Below, in pieces: positions 16,863 through 25,305 of a stretch of 64,000 nt of DNA. Origin of the DNA: Ferrimonas sp. YFM (GTDB taxonomy: Bacteria > Pseudomonadota > Gammaproteobacteria > Enterobacterales > Shewanellaceae). The DNA lies in contig NZ_AP027368.1 of the NCBI RefSeq assembly GCF_030296015.1, positions 3,892,839-3,956,838 on the forward strand, written 5' to 3'. Numbering within the stretch: the stretch's first letter is position 1; the number at the start of each line of letters is the position of its first letter. The position numbers were made by a program, and so were the translations under genes. The notes below the pieces were generated by a model. That model made no database searches. It was not told where the DNA came from and was given only the letters and a program-made list of their open reading frames with translations.

Positions 16863-18236
16863 ATTCTTAAGCGTCTGACCAAACTGGCAAAAAAACTTGT
16901 TAGTCGGGAACAAGAGATCCAGTTAGAACCCGAGCTGCAGATCTACCCCAGAAAAACCCATGGGGTATCACGCTCAGACATCAGCGAAAACGCCCTGAAG
17001 GTGCTCTACAGGCTGCATAAGGCGGGGTATGACGCCTACCTGGTGGGTGGCGGTGTCCGCGACCTGCTGCTGCGTCACCAGCCCAAAGATTTCGATGTGG
17101 CCACCAACGCCACCCCGGAGCAGGTTCGTCGCCTGTTCCGCAACTGCCGACTCGTGGGCCGCCGGTTCCGCCTGGCCCACATCCTCTTCGGTCGTGACGT
17201 CATCGAGGTGGCCACCCTGCGCGGTCACCACGAGGAGGAGAGCAAGCACGCCAAGAAGGACGACAGCGGCCGCCTGCTGCGCGACAACGTCTACGGCTCC
17301 ATCGATGAAGATGCCGAGCGCCGTGACTTTACCGTCAACGGTCTCTACTACGACATCAGCGATTTCAGCATCCGTGACTACTTCGGTGGCATGGAAGATC
17401 TCAAAGCCCGCCGCCTGAAACTGATTGGCGATCCGGTAAAACGCTACAGCGAGGATCCTGTGCGCATGCTTCGCGCGGTGCGCTTTGCCACCAAGCTGGA
17501 GTTCGACCTGGACCCCAGTGTAGAGAAGCCGATCCACAAGATGGCTCACCTGCTGAGCGACATCCCGGCCGCCCGCCTGTTCGAGGAAACCCTCAAGCTG
17601 TTCATGTCCGGCAAAGGCCTAGAGAACTTCCGCATGATGCGTGAGTTTGACCTGTTTGCCCCGCTGTTCCCCATGCAGGACAAGATGATGAACGGTGAAG
17701 AGGGCGACAAGGTGGTGAGCCTGGTGGAGGCGGTGCTGCGCAACACCGACGACCGGGTCAACGCCGACAAGCCGGTGACTCCAGCCTTCCTGTATGCGGC
17801 CATGCTCTGGTACCCCATGCAATCCATGATGGCCAAGCGCACCAGCAAGGGCGTGAGCCACTACGACGCCATGATGGCCGCCTGCGGTGAGGTGGTCAGC
17901 GCCCAGAGCAAGACCATCTCCATGCCACGACGCTTCTCCAGTCCGGCCCAGGAGATCTGGCAGATGCAGTCCCGCCTGGAGAAACGCGCCGGCGCCCGCG
18001 CCTTCCGAGCCTTCGAACACCCCCGCTTCCGCGCCGCCTATGACTTCCTGGTGCTGCGTGGCGAGGCCGAGGGCGGCGATGTGGCCGAACTGGCCCGCTG
18101 GTGGACCAAATTTGTGGAGTCCGACGATCAGGCCCGCCGCCTGATGGTGCGCAACCTGGGCTCAGAGGGTGGCCAGCGCCGCCGTCGCCGTCCACGCCGG
18201 CGCAAGCCCGCAGGCCAAAGCAAGCCGGACGCCTGA
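16863..18236 (+). CDS. pcnB: Poly(A) polymerase I, AUU start codon
   Basis: PcnB adds 3' poly(A) tails that promote RNA decay. The nucleotidyltransferase core shows VGGGVRD (61-67) and DFDV with catalytic D76 and D78. RCRLVGRRFRLAHILF-type helices and a very basic tail (RRRRRPRRRKP) follow. The frame is open from the stop at 16818, and no ATG precedes codon 47 (GTG at 17001), yet the upstream part (YPRKTHGVSRSDISENALKV) is clearly homologous to E. coli PcnB. The only sensible initiator is ATT at 16863, with GAGGTG five bases before it. E. coli pcnB is known to start at AUU. This gives 457 residues (E. coli ~465). Its stop overlaps the folK start by 1 bp. Confidence 0.93.
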   Translation: MLKRLTKLAKKLVSREQEIQLEPELQIYPRKTHGVSRSDISENALKVLYRLHKAGYDAYLVGGGVRDLLLRHQPKDFDVATNATPEQVRRLFRNCRLVGRRFRLAHILFGRDVIEVATLRGHHEEESKHAKKDDSGRLLRDNVYGSIDEDAERRDFTVNGLYYDISDFSIRDYFGGMEDLKARRLKLIGDPVKRYSEDPVRMLRAVRFATKLEFDLDPSVEKPIHKMAHLLSDIPAARLFEETLKLFMSGKGLENFRMMREFDLFAPLFPMQDKMMNGEEGDKVVSLVEAVLRNTDDRVNADKPVTPAFLYAAMLWYPMQSMMAKRTSKGVSHYDAMMAACGEVVSAQSKTISMPRRFSSPAQEIWQMQSRLEKRAGARAFRAFEHPRFRAAYDFLVLRGEAEGGDVAELARWWTKFVESDDQARRLMVRNLGSEGGQRRRRRPRRRKPAGQSKPDA

Positions 18237-18754
18237 TGATCACCCGCGCCATTGTCGCCCTGGGCAGCAACCTGGGCGACTCCCCAACCATCCTGGCAGA
18301 GGCACTGCAGGCGATTCACCGCCTGCCAGCCACCCAGGTGGTGCGCGCCTCCTCCCTCTACACCAGTCCCCCCATGGCGGGGATGCAACAACCGGATTAC
18401 TGCAACGCCGTGGCGGCCATCGACACCGAACTGGCCCCCCTGGCACTGCTGGACGCCCTGCAGGCCATCGAACTGGCCCAGGGGCGAGAAAGGCACGAGC
18501 GCTGGGGCGCCCGTACCCTGGACCTGGATCTGATCGGTTTCGGCGATCAGTGCATCGACAGCGAACGGCTGACCGTCCCCCATTATGGTGTGGCGGAGCG
18601 GGCCTTCGTGCTGCTGCCCCTGTTTGAGATCGATCCCGGCTACCAGTTTGCCGACGGCCGTCAGCTGACCACACTGCTGGTCGCCTGTCCCCCCCAGACC
18701 CTTTACAGAAAACCGGATTCTCTCCTGTTTTCAAGCGGTGACAGCCCGGCTTAA
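18236..18754 (+). CDS. folK: 2-amino-4-hydroxy-6-hydroxymethyldihydropteridine pyrophosphokinase
   Basis: HPPK transfers pyrophosphate from ATP to 6-hydroxymethyl-7,8-dihydropterin in folate synthesis. The 172-residue protein starts ALGSNLGD and contains [19 protein letters not shown] and the signature [15 protein letters not shown] with the magnesium-binding DLD. ATG at 18236 overlaps the pcnB TGA by one base, so it is translated by coupling. A longer frame open from 18101 lies inside pcnB and is not needed. Confidence 0.96.
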   Translation: MITRAIVALGSNLGDSPTILAEALQAIHRLPATQVVRASSLYTSPPMAGMQQPDYCNAVAAIDTELAPLALLDALQAIELAQGRERHERWGARTLDLDLIGFGDQCIDSERLTVPHYGVAERAFVLLPLFEIDPGYQFADGRQLTTLLVACPPQTLYRKPDSLLFSSGDSPA

Positions 18755-18819
18755 GAGCCTTCTCATTTGCAAGCCGGCCGTCATTAGAATATAAACTCCG
18801 ATCCAACATCGAGCATTTG

Positions 18820-19626
18820 ATGAGCAATCTGATGAAAGCGATCACCACTGCCACCCTCAAAAAGTGGAAGCAAGAGGGGAAAAAATTTGCTTCCTTGACC
18901 GCCTACGACGCCAGCTTTGCGGCGACGTTTGAATCCCAGGGCGTACCCGTCATGCTGGTGGGCGACAGCCTGGGCATGGTTCTGCAGGGACACAAAGACA
19001 CCCTGCCGGTCACCGTGGAGCAGATCGCCTATCACACCCGTTGTGTCCATGCCGGCGCCCAGAAAGCGCTGATCATCGCCGACATGCCCTTTATGAGTTA
19101 CGCCACCAAAGAGCAAGCCTTCGAGAGTGCCGCCGCCCTGATGCAGGCCGGTGCCCAGATGGTAAAACTCGAGGGCGGCGAGTGGCTGCTGGACACTGTC
19201 CGGGGCCTGACCGAACGGGGCATTCCTGTGTGTGCCCACCTGGGCCTGACCCCGCAGTCGGTGCACCAGTTTGGGGGCTTCAAGGTCCAGGGCCGCGACA
19301 GTGAGCAGGCCCGCCAGATCCTGGAACAGGCCCAAGGCCTGGAAGCCGCCGGCGCCAGCCTGCTGGTACTGGAGTGCATCCCCAGCACCCTGGCCCGCCA
19401 CATCACCGAAAACCTCAGCATCCCGGTCATCGGCATCGGTGCGGGCCCGGATACCGACGCCCAGATCCTGGTGATGCATGACGTCCTGGGGATCACCAGC
19501 GGGTACATTCCCAAGTTCTCCAAGAACTACATCAAGGAGCACGGCACCATTCAGGCGGCGGCCGCAGCCTTTGTCCGTGAGGTGGAGGAGGGGATCTTCC
19601 CTGCCAAGGAACACGGCTTCGAGTAA
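18820..19626 (+). CDS. panB: 3-methyl-2-oxobutanoate hydroxymethyltransferase
   Basis: PanB converts alpha-ketoisovalerate to ketopantoate with methylene-tetrahydrofolate, the first committed step of pantothenate synthesis. Landmarks are [38 protein letters not shown] and [20 protein letters not shown] at 18820 gives 268 residues; the in-frame ATG at 18832 (MKAITTATL) aligns better with E. coli PanB and may be the true start. It is followed 9 bp later by panC with a good ribosome-binding site, so panB and panC form an operon. Confidence 0.96.
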   Translation: MSNLMKAITTATLKKWKQEGKKFASLTAYDASFAATFESQGVPVMLVGDSLGMVLQGHKDTLPVTVEQIAYHTRCVHAGAQKALIIADMPFMSYATKEQAFESAAALMQAGAQMVKLEGGEWLLDTVRGLTERGIPVCAHLGLTPQSVHQFGGFKVQGRDSEQARQILEQAQGLEAAGASLLVLECIPSTLARHITENLSIPVIGIGAGPDTDAQILVMHDVLGITSGYIPKFSKNYIKEHGTIQAAAAAFVREVEEGIFPAKEHGFE

Positions 19627-19635
19627 GGAGAAACC

Positions 19636-20487
19636 ATGCAAACCATCAGTGACATCCATCGGCTGCATCAGCAGCTGAAGCAGTGGCGAAGCCAGGGGCA
19701 GACCATCGCCTTCGTGCCCACCATGGGCAACCTGCACAGTGGTCACCTTTTGCTCGTGAAAGAAGCCAAGCAGCGTGCGGACCGTGTGGTGGTCAGCATC
19801 TTCGTCAACCCGATGCAGTTCGGGGCCGGGGAAGATCTGGACGCCTACCCACGCACCCTGGAACAGGATCAGGCCTCCCTGGTGGACCTGGGCGCCGATC
19901 TGCTGTTCACCCCCACACCGGATCTGCTCTACCCCAAGGGGCTGGAGAACCAGACCTTTGTGGAGGTGCCCGGCATCTCCATGCTCTACTGCGGTGAAAG
20001 CCGTCCCGGTCACTTCCGGGGGGTTGCCACCGTGGTGTGCAAACTGTTCAACCTGGTGCAGCCGGACCTGGCTCTCTTTGGTATGAAGGATTATCAGCAG
20101 TTGGCTGTCATCCGCACCATGGTACGAGATCTCAATATGCCCATTGAGATCCTGGGCATCGAAACCGTTCGTGACAACGACGGACTGGCCCTGAGCTCCC
20201 GCAACGGCTACCTGAGCGCCGACGAGCGCCAACTGGCCCCGGAGCTGAAACGTACCCTGGACTGGATGGCTGAAAAACTGAAAGAAAAGAATGATCTTCG
20301 TGCACTGGAACAGCAGGCGGCCGAGCGTCTGAACAGTGCCGGATTCAGCACCGATTACATCCATATCTGCCACGCCCACAGCCTGGAAAAGGCCGGTTCC
20401 GACGACAGGGAACTGGTGATTCTGGCAGCCGCCCAACTGGGCCGGGCGCGGCTCATCGACAACCTGCGGGTGGATCTGGCCGACTGA
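19636..20487 (+). CDS. panC: Pantothenate synthetase
   Basis: This ATP-dependent ligase of 283 residues joins pantoate and beta-alanine. The class I nucleotidyltransferase-like motif is MGNLHSGHL (HxGH). The family blocks [40 protein letters not shown] and LSSRNGYLS are all intact. AAGGAGA sits 6 bases before the ATG. PanD downstream makes the beta-alanine substrate, but a 190-bp leader lies between, so panD is likely expressed from its own promoter as well. Confidence 0.97.
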   Translation: MQTISDIHRLHQQLKQWRSQGQTIAFVPTMGNLHSGHLLLVKEAKQRADRVVVSIFVNPMQFGAGEDLDAYPRTLEQDQASLVDLGADLLFTPTPDLLYPKGLENQTFVEVPGISMLYCGESRPGHFRGVATVVCKLFNLVQPDLALFGMKDYQQLAVIRTMVRDLNMPIEILGIETVRDNDGLALSSRNGYLSADERQLAPELKRTLDWMAEKLKEKNDLRALEQQAAERLNSAGFSTDYIHICHAHSLEKAGSDDRELVILAAAQLGRARLIDNLRVDLAD

Positions 20488-20677
20488 TTTGGCTATAGTG
20501 CTCAGGTTAAAAAGGTGTAACAACCTGACTCAAAAGCCCAGCGACGCTAGGGGAACAGGCTTTCCCGGGCGTCGTTGTGCCACTTGAGCTGGCCGACGAG
20601 CCATCGCCCGAGAGGCGAAGTAGACGGTTCGCCCTCAGGGGCTGGATCTTACCCAGAAGTAATTAGGGAATAACTAG
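20488..20677 (+). promoter_or_regulatory. Long leader of panD with a strong hairpin
   Basis: This 190-bp gap contains a possible -10 box TATAGT at 20494-20499 with a poor -35. A hairpin at 20542-20574 has outer stem CGACGC/GCGTCG and inner GGGAA/TTCCC. A further short stem GGCGAA/TTCGCC occurs near 20615. There is no T tract, so it looks like a structured 5' leader rather than a terminator. I could not match it to a known riboswitch class by eye. Confidence 0.35.
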
Positions 20678-21058
20678 ATGCAACGTATCATGTTGAAGGG
20701 GAAGCTGCACCAGGCTCGCGTTACCCACGCGGAGCTGGAGTATGAAGGCTCCTGCGCCATTGATCAGGATCTGTTGGACGCCGCCGGCATTCTCGAGTAC
20801 GAGAAGATTGAGATTTACAACATCGACAACGGTGAGCGGTTCAGCACTTACGCCATCAGTGGCGAGCGTGGCTCCAAGATCATCTCCGTAAACGGCGCTG
20901 CCGCCCACAAGGCGAAGCCCCAGGATCGGGTGATCATCTGTGCCTACGTGGTCATGGACGATGAGGAAGCGAAAGCGCACAAGCCTCAGCTGGTTTACCT
21001 GAACCAGGACAACGACATCAAGGGTACTGCCAACGTCATTCCGACCCAGGCAGCCTGA
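20678..21058 (+). CDS. panD: Aspartate 1-decarboxylase precursor
   Basis: PanD makes beta-alanine from aspartate, using a pyruvoyl group formed by self-cleavage. The cleavage site is visible as YEG24-S25CAID, the same numbering as E. coli. The 126-residue length and [32 protein letters not shown] are typical. It completes the pan set (panB, panC, panD) but is separated from panC by a structured leader. A terminator follows at once. Confidence 0.97.
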   Translation: MQRIMLKGKLHQARVTHAELEYEGSCAIDQDLLDAAGILEYEKIEIYNIDNGERFSTYAISGERGSKIISVNGAAAHKAKPQDRVIICAYVVMDDEEAKAHKPQLVYLNQDNDIKGTANVIPTQAA

Positions 21059-21082
21059 TCCACAGGATCATACCTTGTCAGG

Positions 21083-21110
21083 AAAGCGTCGCCTCGTGCG
21101 GCGCTTTTTT
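21083..21110 (+). terminator. Terminator after panD
   Basis: AGCGTCGC (21085-21092) pairs with GCGGCGCT (21098-21105), including one G-T pair, followed by TTTTTT. Confidence 0.85.
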
Positions 21111-21261
21111 GTGGGCTTCTGCCAGGAGATTTGAGCGAAGCCATGGGTTGAGGCATCAGGCAGCGGCCACTCAGTTGACGACAGGCGCAGCGCTCCTGCG
21201 TCGAAGCCGGACGACGCACGGTGGGTTTGCGGAAGCAGTGCTCCCCAGGTGTCTCAGCGAC

Positions 21262-21357
21262 CTAGAGCACCGCCAACCAGAGGATCGCCCCTTCCGAGGC
21301 CATCACCAGGCTCATACCGACACCAATCACCAACCACTTCTGCTGCACTCTGCTCAT
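21262..21357 (-). CDS. Putative 31-residue single-span membrane protein
   Basis: A short frame reading MSRVQQKWLVIGVGMSLVMA then SEGAILWLAVL. After a basic, polar start of seven residues the rest is almost wholly hydrophobic, one membrane span. The support is outside the frame: a strong ribosome-binding site (AAGGAG, 7 bases before ATG) and upstream a good promoter (TTGTTA, 16 bp, TATGAT) whose -10 lies in a perfect palindrome. I do not recognise a family; it is not CydX or another small protein I know. It lies between the panD terminator and the convergently placed end of the methyltransferase gene. Proof of translation is lacking. Confidence 0.5.
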   Translation of the reverse strand: MSRVQQKWLVIGVGMSLVMASEGAILWLAVL

Positions 21358-21422
21358 TACGCTGCTCCTTCGGGTAACCGCTCCAATACAGGAGGGGATT
21401 GCGAAAGCCATGCCAGAACTGT

Positions 21423-21461
21423 GTCTATGTAAAATCATAGACTTAAACAGAGTGATAACAA
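21423..21461 (-). promoter_or_regulatory. Promoter with palindromic operator for the 31-codon gene
   Basis: On the minus strand TTGTTA (21461-21456) and TATGAT (21439-21434) are separated by 16 bp. GTCTATG-TAAAAT-CATAGAC at 21423-21442 is a perfect 7+6+7 inverted repeat covering the -10 box, the usual place for a repressor site. The regulator is unknown. Confidence 0.5.
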
Positions 21462-21490
21462 GTGCAACGGACTGATATTAGTGAATAAGG

Positions 21491-22213
21491 CTAACTTTTA
21501 GCGGGATTCGCAGGCAGCAGCAAACTCTGCTGCCAGGGCAGAGAAAACTCTTTCAAGTCTGCCCTCAATTGGTGAAGGGGCTGTCCGCTGAGTCGATACT
21601 TACGCTCGAAGGGAGTCAGATCCTCACCATCGAACTCCAGGCTATTCACTGTCGCGTCGATGCCGGCGATGGCCAGGGCCTGGGCAAACTCCTGCAGGTA
21701 GAGAGGCCAATTGGATCGCATCTCCAGTTTGCCCCCCAACATCAGCAGGTAGGGAAACACCGCCGCCCCATGCCAGCGACGCTGCAGGTGAGCGGACTTG
21801 GGCCAGGGATTGGGGTAGAGCAGGTAGTGATGGCTCAGGCGCCAGTTATCCGCCACCGCCAGCCGCCAGAAGTCATTCAGGTCTACACGGGCCAGCAGGT
21901 AGTTATCCGCCTCCTGACGATACCCTTCATGCTTGCCCAGACGGTGGGCGGACTTATCCATGCCGATCACCACCGCCTCCGGGTGGCGCCTGGCCAGGTT
22001 GGCGGTGCTCTCCCCTACCCCGCAGCAGGAGTCGAAGATCAGCGGCCGGCCATCGGCACGCACCCACTGCCGTATCCGGTAAAAGGTCTCAAGGGTGGCG
22101 TCGTGGAACGGCTTCTGGAAGGGCCTGGCCAGGTGCTTGTGCACCAGGGAGTCCAGGCGGTCATGAACACCGGTCTGGTTGGAGACGATGATGCGGGAGT
22201 TGGCGTCGTGCAT
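21491..22213 (-). CDS. TrmB-like SAM-dependent methyltransferase
   Basis: The 240-residue protein has a SAM-binding start IFDSCCGVGESTANLA (motif I) and GMDKSAHRL (motif II). The hallmark of tRNA m7G46 methyltransferases is present as YPNPWPKSAHLQRRWHG, followed by the FERKYRLSGQPLH end. In TrmB proper the usual reading is PDPWPKxRHHKRR, so this may be a paralogue or divergent TrmB rather than the main enzyme. It follows yadG-yadH on the same strand, 54 bp beyond yadH, and may share their transcript. Confidence 0.75.
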   Translation of the reverse strand: MHDANSRIIVSNQTGVHDRLDSLVHKHLARPFQKPFHDATLETFYRIRQWVRADGRPLIFDSCCGVGESTANLARRHPEAVVIGMDKSAHRLGKHEGYRQEADNYLLARVDLNDFWRLAVADNWRLSHHYLLYPNPWPKSAHLQRRWHGAAVFPYLLMLGGKLEMRSNWPLYLQEFAQALAIAGIDATVNSLEFDGEDLTPFERKYRLSGQPLHQLRADLKEFSLPWQQSLLLPANPAKS

Positions 22214-22267
22214 AGCAGGTTCCGAAACAGGCTATAAGGGCAGCGGCCAGGCCGCTGCCATCGGGGA

Positions 22268-23038
22268 TCAGTGGCGCAGGCCGGTGCCCTTGTTGATCAG
22301 GTGATAGGCGACAGCGAAGAACAGGGCCACGAAGGTGAGGATCACCGCAAACGCGCTGCCCAGGCCGATGTCGCTGCTTCCCAGGAAGCCGTAACGGAAG
22401 GCGTTGATCATGTAGACGATGGGGTTGAGCTTGGAGACCCCCTGCCAAAACTCCGGCAGCATGCTGATGGAGTAGAACACCCCGCCCAGGTAGGTCAGCG
22501 GCGTCAGCACGAAGGTGGGGATGATGCTGATGTCATCGAAGCTGTTGGCGAAGATGGCGTTGAGCAATCCTGCCAGGGAGAAGAGCACCGAGGAGAGTAG
22601 CACCACGGAGACCAGCACCCAGGGGTTGTGCACCTGAATGTCCACAAACAACAGGGCCACTGCGGTGACAATCGCCCCGACAATCAGCCCCCGGGTCACG
22701 CCGCCGCCGACGTAGCCAAGAATGATCAGCACATTGGGCACAGGGGCCACCAGCAGCTCCTCGATGTTGCGCTGGAACTTGGCGCTGTAGAAGGAGCTGG
22801 CCACATTGGAGTAGGAGTTGGTGATCACCGCCATCATGATCAGGCCGGGCATGATGAACTCCATGTAGCTGAAGCCCCCCATCTGGCCGATGCGGCTGCC
22901 CACCAGATTACCGAAGATCAGGAAGTAGAGGGTCATGGTGATCGCCGGCGGCACCAGAGTCTGCACCCAGATGCGGGTAAAGCGGTTGATCTCCTTGCGC
23001 AGCAGGCTGCTGAACGCGATGTAATAGGGGTGACTCAC
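22268..23038 (-). CDS. yadH: ABC transporter permease, YadH type
   Basis: A 256-residue ABC-2 type permease with six hydrophobic segments. The first follows FTRIWVQTLVPPAITMTLYF, and a conserved PGLIMMAVITNSYSN loop and FQRNIEELLVAPVP are seen. It pairs with the ATPase YadG, whose stop overlaps this start by 4 bp. The substrate of YadGH is not established. The order panD ... yadH/yadG ... hpt agrees with E. coli. Confidence 0.92.
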   Translation of the reverse strand: MSHPYYIAFSSLLRKEINRFTRIWVQTLVPPAITMTLYFLIFGNLVGSRIGQMGGFSYMEFIMPGLIMMAVITNSYSNVASSFYSAKFQRNIEELLVAPVPNVLIILGYVGGGVTRGLIVGAIVTAVALLFVDIQVHNPWVLVSVVLLSSVLFSLAGLLNAIFANSFDDISIIPTFVLTPLTYLGGVFYSISMLPEFWQGVSKLNPIVYMINAFRYGFLGSSDIGLGSAFAVILTFVALFFAVAYHLINKGTGLRH

Positions 23039-23973
23039 GCCTGGGTCTCCTTACGGCCATTTTCCACCAGGGAGACAAACAGCTCCTCCAGCCGGTTGGC
23101 CCGGTTTCTCATGGACAACACTTCAATCTTCTGTTCGGTCAGCTTGGCAAACACCGCATTGAGCCCATCCTCCTTGGCCACATCCACCTCCAGGGTGTGA
23201 TCGTCCAGGCGACGGTGGGAAAACGGCGCCAGGTCGGCCTGGGGGCTGCCCGGGGCCAGATCCAGGATAAAGGTCTCCACACTGAGCTTGGCCAGCAACG
23301 CCTTCATGGAGGTGCACTCCACCAATTCACCCTTGTCGATGATGCCGATGTTGCGACACAGCATCTCCGCCTCTTCCAGGTAGTGGGTGGTGAGGATGAT
23401 GGTCACCCCCTGGCCGTTGATGCGGCGCAAAAACTCCCACATGGAGCGGCGGATCTCGATGTCCACCCCGGCGGTGGGCTCATCCAGGATCAGCAGCTTG
23501 GGATGGTGCATCAGCGCCCGGGCGATCATCAGTCGGCGCTTCATCCCCCCGGAGAGGTTACGGGCCGGCGTATCACGCTTGTCCCACAGCTCCAGCTGAT
23601 CCAGGTACTCCTTGGCCCGCTCCTCGGCCAGGGCACGGGGCACGCCGTAGTAACCCGCCTGATTGATGACAATCTGCTTCACCGTCTCGAACTGATTGAA
23701 GTTGAACTCCTGAGGCACCAGGCCGATGTGGCGCTTGGCCGCTTCCAGTTCACTGTCCAGCGGATGACCGAACACCTTCACCGAGCCGGAGCTCGTGTTC
23801 ACCAGGGAGCTGATGATGCCGATGGTGGTGGACTTGCCGGCACCGTTGGGGCCGAGCAGGGCAAAAAAGTCCCCCGCCTCCACGGACAGGTCGATCCCCT
23901 TCAGGGCGTTCACCCCACCGGGATAGGTCTTCTTCAGGTCGGTAATTTCGAGTGCGGGCACGCGCGAGGTCAT
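23035..23973 (-). CDS. yadG: ABC transporter ATP-binding protein, YadG type
   Basis: A 312-residue ABC ATPase with Walker A GPNGAGKST, signature LSGGMKRRLMIAR and Walker B LLILDEPTAGVD, and a C-terminal extension of about 100 residues typical of DrrA/YadG-like exporters. The ATG at 23973 was preferred to an upstream TTG at 23985 because GGAG sits 6 bases before it. It overlaps yadH by 4 bp (ATPase and permease of one transporter). Confidence 0.93.
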   Translation of the reverse strand: MTSRVPALEITDLKKTYPGGVNALKGIDLSVEAGDFFALLGPNGAGKSTTIGIISSLVNTSSGSVKVFGHPLDSELEAAKRHIGLVPQEFNFNQFETVKQIVINQAGYYGVPRALAEERAKEYLDQLELWDKRDTPARNLSGGMKRRLMIARALMHHPKLLILDEPTAGVDIEIRRSMWEFLRRINGQGVTIILTTHYLEEAEMLCRNIGIIDKGELVECTSMKALLAKLSVETFILDLAPGSPQADLAPFSHRRLDDHTLEVDVAKEDGLNAVFAKLTEQKIEVLSMRNRANRLEELFVSLVENGRKETQA

Positions 23974-24088
23974 GATTGGCTCCAAGCTGATAAGGCGGCC
24001 ATTATACCCCCGCTACCAAAAGATAAAAGCGATTACGCAGTGCGGCTTTGTCGGTAAAACTCACCGGCGGATGAGGCGGGAAACACAA

Positions 24089-24108
24089 AGGGCGCCCCGA
24101 GGCGCCCT
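24089..24108 (-). terminator. Hairpin after hpt
   Basis: AGGGCGCC (24089-24096) and GGCGCCCT (24101-24108) form an 8-bp stem with a CCGA loop. Leftward it is followed by a short T-rich stretch (TTGTGTTT). Confidence 0.6.
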
Positions 24109-24130
24109 TGCTGTCAATCGCGGTCCGGGA

Positions 24131-24664
24131 TCACTCCTCGGAGGGGATCACCTTGGCGATGTAGGGCAGCTGGCGGTAGGCCTCGGCGTAATCCAGACCA
24201 TAGCCCACCACGAACTCGTCGGGGATGGCCACACCCACGTACTTCACCTCCACGTCGACGACACGGCGGCTTGGCTTGTCCAGGAAGGAGGCGATGGCCA
24301 GGGAGGCGGGCTCACGGGAGTTCAGCAGTGCCAGCACCTTGGACAGGGTGCGACCGGTGTCGATGATGTCTTCCACCACCAGCACGTGACGATTCTTGAT
24401 GGAGCGGGCCAGATCCATGACGATCTTCACGTCGCCACTGGACTCGGTGCCCTCGCCGTAGGAGGAAGCGGTCATGAAGTCCAGGTGAACATTGCCGTCC
24501 AGGCGGCGCACCAGATCCGACATCACGATGACGGAGCCTTTCAGCAGGCCCACCACCAGCAGGGAGTCCACACCGGCGTAGTCACGGTTGATCTGCTCGG
24601 CCATCTTATCCAGGGCTTGGTTGATCTCCGCCTCGGAGATCATCACTTCCAGGGTATGTTTCAT
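24131..24664 (-). CDS. hpt: Hypoxanthine phosphoribosyltransferase
   Basis: This purine-salvage enzyme converts hypoxanthine (and guanine weakly) with PRPP to IMP. The PRPP loop VLVVEDIIDTGRTL lies near residues 94-107. LLVVGLLKGSVIVMSDL and MTASSYGEGTESSGDVKI are the other active-site loops. The length of 177 is typical. It starts 2 bp after the ubiX stop, so mpl-ubiX-hpt are probably one transcript. Confidence 0.97.
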   Translation of the reverse strand: MKHTLEVMISEAEINQALDKMAEQINRDYAGVDSLLVVGLLKGSVIVMSDLVRRLDGNVHLDFMTASSYGEGTESSGDVKIVMDLARSIKNRHVLVVEDIIDTGRTLSKVLALLNSREPASLAIASFLDKPSRRVVDVEVKYVGVAIPDEFVVGYGLDYAEAYRQLPYIAKVIPSEE

Positions 24665-24666
24665 AA

Positions 24667-25305
24667 TTATTCTCTGTTTGGTTCTGTAGGGGTGCCATAG
24701 CCCCAGCGGGGCAACAGCTGATGTTCAATATCCAGATGATCCAGAATCCTTGCCACCATAAAGTCCACCAGATCCTCGATGGACTTGGGCTGATTATAGA
24801 AACCCGGGGCCGCCGGCATGATGGTGGCCCCAAGCTGACTCAGCTTGAGCATGTGTTCCAGGTGAATGGCGTGGAACGGCGTTTCACGGGGCACCAGAAT
24901 CAGCTGGCCCCGCTCTTTCAGTACCACGTCTGCGGCCCGCTCGATGAGGTTGTTGCTCATGCCGGTGGCCACTGCGGCCAGGGTTCCGGTAGAGCAGGGG
25001 CAGATAACCATTTGCCGGGGAGCGGCGGATCCGGACGCCACCGGTGAAAACCACTCCTCCTTGCCAAACACCTGCAACTGCTCTTCGCTGACGCCGAAAT
25101 GGGCCCGGAGCAGGTCACCACAGGCTTTGGGGTTACCCGGCAAGGCAAACTTCTGCTCCTCAACGAACACCACCCGGGCGGCCGCGGAGATCATCACAAA
25201 TACCTTGCGGCCGGATTGTAGCAAACACTCCAGCAACCGCAGCCCGTAGGGCGCGCCGGAGGCGCCGGTAAAAGCCAAAGTGATAGTTTGATCACATTTT
25301 TTCAT
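24667..25305 (-). CDS. ubiX: Flavin prenyltransferase UbiX
   Basis: UbiX attaches a dimethylallyl unit to FMN, making the prenylated cofactor of the UbiD decarboxylase in ubiquinone synthesis. The 212 residues show the [14 protein letters not shown] flavin-binding start, [26 protein letters not shown], and [20 protein letters not shown]. The ATG shares one base with the mpl stop (TAATG), so translation is coupled. ubiD is not in this window. Confidence 0.96.
   Translation of the reverse strand: MKKCDQTITLAFTGASGAPYGLRLLECLLQSGRKVFVMISAAARVVFVEEQKFALPGNPKACGDLLRAHFGVSEEQLQVFGKEEWFSPVASGSAAPRQMVICPCSTGTLAAVATGMSNNLIERAADVVLKERGQLILVPRETPFHAIHLEHMLKLSQLGATIMPAAPGFYNQPKSIEDLVDFMVARILDHLDIEHQLLPRWGYGTPTEPNRE

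Noticed and set aside
17001-18236. GTG at 17001 as the pcnB start
   Set aside because: It would remove about 46 conserved N-terminal residues and has no ribosome-binding site; ATT at 16863 fits homology and spacing.
20488-20677. A known riboswitch (cyclic-di-GMP, Mn, ykkC, fluoride) before panD
   Set aside because: The conserved core sequences of these classes could not be found by eye; left as an unassigned structured leader.
21109-21432. A 107-codon rightward frame after panD
   Set aside because: It starts inside the panD terminator, has an arginine/histidine-rich shadow-like product, and is opposite the better supported 31-codon gene.
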